A stretch of 40,068 nucleotides of DNA from Rhodospirillaceae bacterium (GTDB lineage: Bacteria > Pseudomonadota > Alphaproteobacteria > UBA8366 > GCA-2717185). The DNA lies in assembly GCA_002717185.1 (NCBI GenBank), contig PBDC01000025.1, positions 11,975 through 52,042 on the forward strand, written 5' to 3'. The notes beneath the pieces are model-generated. The model saw nothing but the letters and a program-made list of their open reading frames with translations, made no database searches and was not told the origin of the DNA. This document shows positions 33,800 through 40,068 of this stretch, piece after piece. Each line of letters starts with the position of its first letter. Within the stretch, counting starts at the first letter, position 1. A program made the position numbers and the translations under genes.

Positions 33800-34328
33800 C
33801 CCCCATGGGTAGGCAGACCCCTAGGTTCCCAAGTGTCAGAACTTGCTGCAAAATAAAAAGGTTGGGACGGCAGGGCATCCAGATCCGCAGTTTGCCACGA
33901 ATTTGATCAAGTAATAGAAGGGCTTGCACGCCATTACACCCGTTTTCTGGTGCCTTTGGCCGGTAAGCCGGGAATTGTCACGCGCATCGTTTTCGTAGAC
34001 CGATGGATTGGAGCGCGGGGGTGATGCTCGAGCAGTAAATATTAAACCATATCGTCTGAATTTTTTGGGTTCAACTATTCACGAACGCGTGGGCAGATTG
34101 GAACATTTCGTTTACCTAAACTTTGAAAAATTTGCGTTGAGATCCGCAGCGGAACGGGACCGGCGGATACGTTTATATGCGTTCGAATCCGGTCCGTTTG
34201 GTCGGTCTTGGCAGGGTAATGTGCCGATCCTATATGCAAGGAGGCGGGATGTCTGATGAGGGTCCCGCAAATTTAAATCCTTGGAAAGCCCGCCTCGAAG
34301 AGGGGGTCAATGGAAGGATAAGGTTAGT
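33800..34328. other. Intergenic region upstream of clpB
   Basis: About 530 bases. The right end carries the heat-shock-like clpB promoter. An 82-codon plus-strand frame (34008-34256) overlaps that promoter and matches nothing known, so it is not called. A TTCGAAT string near 34183 is not part of a tRNA. Confidence 0.4.
34207..34235 (+). promoter_or_regulatory. clpB promoter: Heat-shock (sigma32-type) promoter of clpB
   Basis: CTTG (34207-34210) is followed after 18 bases by CCTATAT (34229-34235). This matches the alphaproteobacterial heat-shock pattern of CTTG and C-Y-T-A-T-N-T at 17-18-base spacing. The same sequence also reads as TTGGCA-17 bases-TATATG for the housekeeping sigma factor. 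Transcription would start about 85 bases before the clpB ATG, which fits ClpB being a sigma32 target in many proteobacteria. Confidence 0.6.
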
Positions 34329-36926
34329 ATGATACAGGAGAATTACACGGAGCGCGCCCGCGGATTTATCCAGTCTGCGCAATCGCTTGCCTTGCGTACA
34401 AATCATCAGCAGCTGACGCCGCTGCATATCTTGAAGGTTTTACTCGACGATAAGGAGGGTCTCGCTGCTGGTCTGATCGTCGCTACTGGCGGCGATGCTG
34501 GGAGTGCGTTGATCGCCACCGAAGTCGCGTTGAACAACCTGGCTCGGGTTGAAGGGGCCGGCGCCGGTCAGGTCTATCTTGCACCCGATACGGCCCGTCT
34601 CTTCGATCAAGCTGAACAGGTTGCCAAGAAAGCTGGGGATACCTTTGTCACCGCTGAAACGCTCTTTTTGGCGTTAGTTGTTGTCCAGGGCACCGATACA
34701 GCAAAAATTCTCGCTGAAGCCGGCGTCACTGCGCAGAAACTGAATACCGCTATTAACGATATGCGGAAGGGCCGCAAGGCGGATAGTGCGTCAGCTGAAG
34801 ATGGCTATGACGCTTTGAAGAAATACACTCAGGACCTGACGGAAGCGGCCCACGAAGGAAAGCTGGACCCTGTTATCGGCCGAGATGAAGAAATCCGCCG
34901 CACCGTCCAGGTACTGTCCCGACGCACCAAGAATAATCCGGTGCTGATTGGCGAGCCGGGTGTGGGTAAGACGGCGATCGCTGAGGGTCTTGCCCAGCGC
35001 ATCGTCAATGGCGACGTGCCGGAGAGCCTCAAGGATAAGCGGCTGCTTTCGCTCGACCTTGGTGCTTTGGTAGCCGGTGCCAAATTTCGCGGTGAATTCG
35101 AAGAGCGGCTGAAAGCGCTTTTGCAGGAAATTGCCTCCGCGGATGGTGACGTCGTGCTTTTCATCGACGAATTGCACACCCTGATCGGCGCCGGTGCGGC
35201 GGAGGGCGCTATGGACGCGTCCAATATGTTGAAGCCCGCCCTGGCGCGTGGCGATCTGCACGCGGTCGGCGCTACGACCCTGCACGAGTACCGGAAGCAT
35301 ATAGAGAAGGACGCGGCACTGGCGCGGCGTTTCCAGACGGTTTTTATTGCCGAACCGACGGTAGATGACACGATCTCGATTTTGCGTGGCCTGAAGGAGA
35401 AGTACGAGTTGCACCATGGCGTGCGGATCACGGATTTGGCGATTGTCGCTGCAGGCACTTTGTCGAACCGCTACATCACCGACCGTTTTTTGCCCGACAA
35501 AGCAATCGATCTGGTCGATGAGGCGGCAAGTCGCATGCGAATGGAGGTGGATTCTAAGCCGGAGGAAATTGACGAGCTCGATCGGCGCATCATTCAGCTC
35601 AAGATCGAGCGGGAAGCGCTCAAGAAAGAAACTGATTCCAGTTCGAAGGCCCGTCTTGCTGCGCTAAAAGAAGAATTGCACAAACTGGAGGCCCGTTCGC
35701 TCACACTAACCAGTGCCTGGCAGGCGGAGAAGGACCAGCTGCAGGACGCGCACGTTATGAAGGAACATCTCGATCAGGCGCGTGGTGAATTGGTGCGTGT
35801 TCAACGTGAAGGCAACTTGGAACGTGCCGGTGAACTTTCCTACGGGGTTATCCCCGATCTCGAACGCTCTCTGGCTGAAAGCGAGACTGCGTCCGAACGC
35901 CGTATGCTGGACGAAGAGGTGCACGAAAACGATATTGCCGCCGTAGTGTCGCGCTGGACCGGCATACCCGTCGACAAGATGCTGGAGGGTGAGCGCGAAA
36001 AACTGATAACTATGGAGGACACACTCGGTAAACGCGTCATCGGCCAGGCAGAGGCAATTCAGGCGATTTCCAACGCGGTCCGCCGCGCAAGGGCCGGGTT
36101 GCAGGATCCGAACCGCCCGATTGGATCGTTCCTGTTTCTCGGCCCGACCGGCGTCGGCAAGACAGAGCTGACCCGCGCTTTGGCCTCCTTCCTGTTCGAC
36201 GATGACCAGGCGATGGTCCGCATCGATATGTCCGAATACATGGAAAAGCATGCGGTTTCGCGACTGATAGGAGCGCCACCGGGTTATGTCGGCTACGACG
36301 AAGGTGGTGCCTTGACCGAGGCAGTGCGGCGGCGCCCATACCAAATCGTCCTGTTCGACGAGATCGAGAAAGCCCATCCGGACGTTTTCAACGTGCTGCT
36401 GCAGTTGCTCGACGACGGCCGGCTAACTGATGGGCAAGGCCGAACGGTTGATTTTTCGAATGTTGTCATCGTCATGACCTCGAATCTGGGCGGCGAAATC
36501 TTGGCTAACCAGCCGGAAGGCGAAGATTCTAACGCCGTACGCGAGCCGGTGATGGAGATGGTCAAGGCCGCCTTCCGCCCCGAATTCCTCAACCGGATTG
36601 ACGAAGTCTTGCTATTCCACCGTTTGAGCCGCGGCCACATGACCAGGATCGTTGAAATCCAACTCCAACGGCTGCAGGGTTTGCTCGACGACCGCAAGAT
36701 TGTGCTTGAAGTGGACGGTGTAGCCAAAGAATGGCTCGGCGATGCGGGCTACAATCCGGTTTATGGGGCACGGCCGCTGAAGCGCGCGATCCAACGGTTG
36801 CTGCAGAACCCGATTGCTAGCCAAATTCTGAGAGGCAGCATTGCCGACGGTGATACAGTTAGAGTAGGCGTTGGGGGCGATGGTCTGATCATTAATGGTG
36901 AAGTGGTTTCAGCAGAGGCGGCTTAG
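34329..36926 (+). CDS. clpB: ATP-dependent disaggregase ClpB
   Basis: An 865-residue Hsp100 chaperone that works with DnaK to pull apart protein aggregates. Domains in order: N-terminal Clp repeats (about 5-145), first AAA+ module with Walker A GEPGVGKT (208-215) and Walker B VLFIDEL, the long coiled-coil middle domain (about 400-530, rich in E, K, L and R) that identifies ClpB rather than ClpA, second AAA+ module with Walker A GPTGVGKT (605-612) and [14 protein letters not shown], and the C-terminal small domain. The ATG at 34329 is favoured because purine-rich AAGGATAAGG precedes it and [13 protein letters not shown] is the usual N-terminus; an upstream in-frame start adds 16 non-homologous residues. 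Full length. Confidence 0.97.
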   Translation: MIQENYTERARGFIQSAQSLALRTNHQQLTPLHILKVLLDDKEGLAAGLIVATGGDAGSALIATEVALNNLARVEGAGAGQVYLAPDTARLFDQAEQVAKKAGDTFVTAETLFLALVVVQGTDTAKILAEAGVTAQKLNTAINDMRKGRKADSASAEDGYDALKKYTQDLTEAAHEGKLDPVIGRDEEIRRTVQVLSRRTKNNPVLIGEPGVGKTAIAEGLAQRIVNGDVPESLKDKRLLSLDLGALVAGAKFRGEFEERLKALLQEIASADGDVVLFIDELHTLIGAGAAEGAMDASNMLKPALARGDLHAVGATTLHEYRKHIEKDAALARRFQTVFIAEPTVDDTISILRGLKEKYELHHGVRITDLAIVAAGTLSNRYITDRFLPDKAIDLVDEAASRMRMEVDSKPEEIDELDRRIIQLKIEREALKKETDSSSKARLAALKEELHKLEARSLTLTSAWQAEKDQLQDAHVMKEHLDQARGELVRVQREGNLERAGELSYGVIPDLERSLAESETASERRMLDEEVHENDIAAVVSRWTGIPVDKMLEGEREKLITMEDTLGKRVIGQAEAIQAISNAVRRARAGLQDPNRPIGSFLFLGPTGVGKTELTRALASFLFDDDQAMVRIDMSEYMEKHAVSRLIGAPPGYVGYDEGGALTEAVRRRPYQIVLFDEIEKAHPDVFNVLLQLLDDGRLTDGQGRTVDFSNVVIVMTSNLGGEILANQPEGEDSNAVREPVMEMVKAAFRPEFLNRIDEVLLFHRLSRGHMTRIVEIQLQRLQGLLDDRKIVLEVDGVAKEWLGDAGYNPVYGARPLKRAIQRLLQNPIASQILRGSIADGDTVRVGVGGDGLIINGEVVSAEAA

Positions 36927-37166
36927 TAACAGACTTGATCTGTGGGTCCGTATGGGGGCTCCTTGAATTCATTGTCTAGGTTGCGGTGAAAGGCGTCGAC
37001 AAAATGATGGCGTGGTCGGGTCTGTTGATTTTGATCACTGGTCTTGGTTTTGGCGGTGTTTTATTTTCGCTTCGCTGGCGTTGTTGACGTAAATTCAGTC
37101 AGACAGGATTTACTCTATGGGGCTGGATCGAATGCTGGCTCCTTATTTCTTTGAGCAGGATACCCA

Positions 37167-38297
37167 ATGCATATCAGCGCCTATTTCGACTCTGGCAATA
37201 TCAACGTAATCGACGCGAGCAATCCGGCGGCGGTCCGACTGGCGATCCGTAAAGATTCAAACGCCGATTTCTTCCAGTGGTTCCATTTCCGTGCCGCAAG
37301 TGTCTGTGGGGTCGATTGCAACTTCCGGATCGAAAATGCCGGTGAGGCGAGTTACACGAAAGGCTGGGCGGACTATCACGCTGTCGCCTCTTATGATAGG
37401 GAAGACTGGTTTCGTGTGCCGACGGACTATGTGGACGGGGTCCTGACGATACGCCACAAACCGGAACGAGATACTGTCTACTACGCCTATTTCGCACCCT
37501 ATTCGGATGAGCGTGGGAGAAATTTCCTGGCGAGCTGCCTGTCGTCACCTCGGGTTCGTCATTCGGTGTTGGGACAGACGGTTGACGGCGCCGATCTTGA
37601 TCTGCTGACAATCGGCGAACCGGGCGACGGTAAACGAGTGTGCTGGACCATCGGGCGGCAGCATCCTGGAGAGAGCCAAGCTTCCTGGTGGATGGAAGGT
37701 TTCCTCGGGCGCCTGATCGACCCTGCGGATCCGGTGACCCGCGTGGTGCTGGATAAGACCGTATTGTATGTCGTGCCGCATATGAACCCAGACGGTGCGC
37801 GGCGTGGTAATCTGCGCGTCAACGCGGCCGGCGCTAATTTGAACCGGGAATGGGCGGAGCCGACGATGGAGAAGAGCCCAGAGGTCTTTCTGACCCGTGC
37901 GCGCATGCGGGAGACGGGGGTGGACTTTTGCCTTGACGTGCATGGCGACGAGGGGTTGCCATACGTGTTCATTGCCGGTTCTGACGGTATTCCGTCGTTG
38001 ACCGAGCGTCAGACTAATTTGCGCGCCGCCTACGATGAGGCGCTGTTGCACGCTAATCCAGACTATCAGACGGAGAAAGGGTACCCGAAGGCGCCGCCGG
38101 GCAGGGGCAACCTCACAATGTGCACTGCTCATGTCGCGGAGTATTTCGGTGCCTTAGCAATGACACTGGAGATGCCGTTCAAGGACAATGCCAACGCGCC
38201 CGATCCGCATTACGGGTGGTCGGCTGCTCGGTGTCAGCGGCTCGGTAGCGCGTGTCTCGATGCGCTGCACGCTGTTATCGGTGACCTAAAGGACTAA
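37167..38297 (+). CDS. M14 family zinc carboxypeptidase, cytosolic-carboxypeptidase (CCP)-like
   Basis: A 376-residue metallopeptidase. Residues 1-125 form the beta-rich N-terminal domain typical of CCP/Nna1-like proteins, with FFQWFHFRA. The catalytic domain has zinc ligands H166 and E169 in RQHPGES, the substrate-carboxylate pair N226-R227 in NLNREW, ligand H259 in LDVHGDEG, and catalytic E335 in TLEMPFKD. In eukaryotes CCPs trim glutamates from tubulin; bacterial members have largely unknown targets. There is no signal peptide, so it is cytoplasmic. It stands alone, 240 bases after clpB, converging with the M23 peptidase gene; no terminator is obvious between them. Confidence 0.9.
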   Translation: MHISAYFDSGNINVIDASNPAAVRLAIRKDSNADFFQWFHFRAASVCGVDCNFRIENAGEASYTKGWADYHAVASYDREDWFRVPTDYVDGVLTIRHKPERDTVYYAYFAPYSDERGRNFLASCLSSPRVRHSVLGQTVDGADLDLLTIGEPGDGKRVCWTIGRQHPGESQASWWMEGFLGRLIDPADPVTRVVLDKTVLYVVPHMNPDGARRGNLRVNAAGANLNREWAEPTMEKSPEVFLTRARMRETGVDFCLDVHGDEGLPYVFIAGSDGIPSLTERQTNLRAAYDEALLHANPDYQTEKGYPKAPPGRGNLTMCTAHVAEYFGALAMTLEMPFKDNANAPDPHYGWSAARCQRLGSACLDALHAVIGDLKD

Positions 38298-38320
38298 AAG
38301 CGAGATAGTAAAACGGGCCT

Positions 38321-39751
38321 TCAGCAGATCCCACAGCTGCCCGCGACCTTAGCCACGGAGGCCAATGCCATATGGCGTTGCTCCAGAGCGTCGCGGGTTA
38401 TCATAAATCGTTTAAGTTCTGCGCCTACCAGTTTGCGGCCGCTTGGCAGGTTCAGCTTCTTCGGGTTGATCTGGTGCCCGTTGCGCAGGATTTCGTAGTG
38501 CAAGTGCGGACCGGTGGACCGTCCCGTGGATCCTACATAGCCGATCACCTCGCCTTGTCGTACCCGGCGGCCGCGTCTGATGCCGCGTGCGTAGCCGTGC
38601 AGATGGGCGTAGGCAGTCTTGTACCTACCATTGTGGCGGATGCGGATATATTTGCCGTAAGCGCCCTTGCGGCCGGCAACTTCTACGGTGCCATTTCCCG
38701 CCGCATAGATTGGTGTACCGCGCGGTGCGGCGAAATCGACACCGCGGTGCATTTTGTTGTAGCCCAGGATCGGGTGTCGGCGTCGGCCGAAGCCTGAAGA
38801 AATTCGGGCGCCATCGATCGGCGTCAGTATCAGCGCTTTGCGGACGCTGTGGCCTTTCGAGTCGTAATAGTCGACGTTGCCATCATGGGAGCGATGGCGG
38901 TAGAGCCGAACCCGTTTGTTGCTGAGCACCATTTCCGCGATCAGGATGTTGCCCTCCGCGACTGCGGTGCTGGATTCGTCGTACAGTCGTTCGAACATCA
39001 GGTCGAAAGAATCGTCTGGCTGAACATCACGCTGGAAGTCGACATCGAAGCTGAAGATCCTGATCAGCCGTGCCAGCACGCTTGGCGGTAGTTCGGCTCG
39101 CTGGCCGGCAAGATATAGGCTTGAACGGATGACACCGCTGGCACGCCTTGTTTGGGTTGTCAGCGCTTTTTTGATCGCCGTAGCCTTAAGGCGACCAGTT
39201 TTGTCCCGGCGCACTGCGATTTCGTGGCGCGGGTCGGCGGCGAGATCGATGCGCTGCAGCGCTGCGGTTGCCTTTTCCTGTGTCACTGTTACCGTGATAC
39301 CTGGTTTCAGGTCGCGCGGTTTGAAGACTTTCGCCAGGGCGGTGATCGCGGTATGCGCCTCGGCCCGCGAGATGCCGGCGTCGGTTAGCATCTTCATTAG
39401 GGTATCTCCGCGCGATACGGTCAGTTCAATAGTCCTGAAGGTGTTTTCGGTGGTTGGAGCAGTACCGGTTGATGGCGCGATCGTCTCGTAATCGATAATG
39501 GCCTTGACTGCTGGTGTGTCTGTTGCCGGCGGGCTAGTTTCCGGTAACGCTGCCAGAAGAGGCCGCTCACTGTGGCTCGACGGGGCGCTGATCCAGAACG
39601 CTGCCGTCAGGCCGGCGATGACTGCTGCACCAATAACGCTGCGCCGCAGGAATTGTTTATTTTTGCCCACTTTTCGTTTCTGCGTGAGTTTTATTAAAAA
39701 TCTTAAAAATCTATACGTTGATTGTTTCTTTCCTTCTTTTTCTCTTTTCAT
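38321..39751 (-). CDS. M23 family metallopeptidase, membrane-anchored (OapA/LysM-like region)
   Basis: A LytM-type peptidase of about 476 residues that probably cuts peptidoglycan cross-bridges in the periplasm. In this numbering it has one membrane anchor (about 33-55), a P/T/A-rich linker, an OapA/LysM-like domain (about 105-160, RTIELTVSRGDTLMKMLTDAG), and a C-terminal M23 domain whose zinc ligands are H335 and D339 (MHRGVDF) and H418 in PHLHYE, with H383/H385 (AHLHG) nearby. The start is uncertain. The ATG at 39751 has no ribosome site; a GTG at 39670 (M-G-K-N-K-Q-F-L-R-R) avoids a lysine-rich, AT-rich stretch and may be the true start; an ATG at 39865 is also in frame. Confidence 0.88.
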   Translation of the reverse strand: MKREKEGKKQSTYRFLRFLIKLTQKRKVGKNKQFLRRSVIGAAVIAGLTAAFWISAPSSHSERPLLAALPETSPPATDTPAVKAIIDYETIAPSTGTAPTTENTFRTIELTVSRGDTLMKMLTDAGISRAEAHTAITALAKVFKPRDLKPGITVTVTQEKATAALQRIDLAADPRHEIAVRRDKTGRLKATAIKKALTTQTRRASGVIRSSLYLAGQRAELPPSVLARLIRIFSFDVDFQRDVQPDDSFDLMFERLYDESSTAVAEGNILIAEMVLSNKRVRLYRHRSHDGNVDYYDSKGHSVRKALILTPIDGARISSGFGRRRHPILGYNKMHRGVDFAAPRGTPIYAAGNGTVEVAGRKGAYGKYIRIRHNGRYKTAYAHLHGYARGIRRGRRVRQGEVIGYVGSTGRSTGPHLHYEILRNGHQINPKKLNLPSGRKLVGAELKRFMITRDALEQRHMALASVAKVAGSCGIC

Positions 39752-40068
39752 TTTTGTAGCAAGGCAAGACGGATAGAAATGAATTTCCCGTTGGGATATG
39801 CTTATGAAAATATATTTAGCACAAATTATGAGTGCGTCGAAAAAATATCTTAAATTACCTCTCATAAAGCGTTTGACAGGGCCCCGGAAGCAAGCGTATA
39901 AGCGCGCTCCACGACGCGAGTACGCCTCGCGGCGACGGTGCCGTTTGCACCGGTTCTAATAGATTGTGAATATGTAATGGAAGGGATGCGCGGGCGGCGG
40001 GTCTTGTTTTTTCAAGGTTTGTTGTTTGCGCATTTGACGGTTTTCGGTCGGTCTGGTAACCGGCCGAT
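39752..40068. other. AT-rich promoter region of the M23 gene and leader of an outward transcript
   Basis: The minus-strand side (39752-39866) is very AT-rich and contains a CATAAT-like -10 (39825-39830) for the peptidase gene. The plus-strand side holds a strong promoter (see next entry) and a GC-rich leader. No gene is visible before the window ends. Confidence 0.4.
39873..39902 (+). promoter_or_regulatory. Strong sigma70-type promoter, rRNA/tRNA-like
   Basis: A perfect TTGACA (39873-39878) stands 18 bases before TATAAG (39897-39902). It is followed by the GC-rich discriminator GCGCGCTCC, the arrangement typical of stringently controlled stable-RNA promoters. Right after the expected start a perfect six-pair hairpin (CGCGAG/CTCGCG, 39915-39931) begins the leader. 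No coding start follows in the remaining 130 bases, so an rRNA or tRNA operon just outside the window is likely but not shown. Confidence 0.7.

Noticed and set aside
34170..34205. TTCGAATC string resembling a tRNA T-loop
   Set aside because: The flanking five-base arms do not pair and no acceptor or anticodon arm is present upstream.
34008..34256. 82-codon frame upstream of clpB
   Set aside because: It overlaps the heat-shock-like promoter, has no ribosome site and resembles nothing known.
34791..35458. Long minus-strand frames of about 208 codons
   Set aside because: They lie fully inside clpB on the other strand and are by-products of its codon bias.

Overview
The window looks like a piece of an aerobic, probably free-living alphaproteobacterial chromosome. 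This is inferred from gene content only: a petABC cytochrome bc1 operon with a Tat-type Rieske protein, O2-dependent hemF, a PhoU-PhoB module, a def-fmt-truA cluster near dapE, and many catabolic flavin, non-haem iron and PLP enzymes. The family-level taxonomy is not resolved. No IS element, prophage, CRISPR array, tRNA or rRNA gene was found inside the window, although a strong stable-RNA-type promoter sits at its right end.

Layout. 1-4.9 kb: the 3' end of dapE, two small membrane proteins, then truA-fmt-def on the minus strand and rmuC diverging from them. 4.9-7.6 kb: an FAD oxidoreductase and a UbiD-type decarboxylase follow rmuC, apparently in one operon. 7.6-8.8 kb: a scar. The C-terminal part of a short-chain dehydrogenase (minus) abuts, inside about 8 shared bases, the C-terminal part of pstB (plus), so both genes lack their 5' halves. 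8.8-11.2 kb: phoU, phoB and a luciferase-like flavin monooxygenase. 11.2-16.3 kb: a minus-strand catabolic operon (alpha/beta hydrolase, threonine-synthase-like PLP enzyme, MFS transporter, amidohydrolase). 16.3-18.3 kb: a DksA/TraR zinc-finger protein, hemF and trmL. 18.4-21.25 kb: petABC, closed by a clear intrinsic terminator.

21.5-33.8 kb is an accessory metabolic region. It holds two related luciferase-like oxidoreductases around a SelA-like PLP enzyme, three TauD/TfdA-type 2-oxoglutarate/Fe(II) dioxygenases, an oxaloacetate-decarboxylase-type enzyme, an EamA transporter and a decayed LysR regulator. The most interesting locus is 29157-31108. A thioredoxin-like fusion protein is translationally coupled to a gene whose reading frame crosses an in-frame TGA at 30869-30871. 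The codons after the TGA read G-S-C, giving the U-G-S-C motif of the UGSC (seleno)protein family, and a bacterial-SECIS-like hairpin follows. An ordinary gene caller would split this selenoprotein gene into two pieces.

34.2-40 kb: clpB behind a heat-shock-like promoter, a cytosolic-carboxypeptidase-like M14 peptidase, a membrane-anchored M23 peptidase (minus), and a consensus-like promoter with a GC-rich discriminator pointing out of the window.

All calls were made by eye from sequence motifs. No database search or structure prediction was run.
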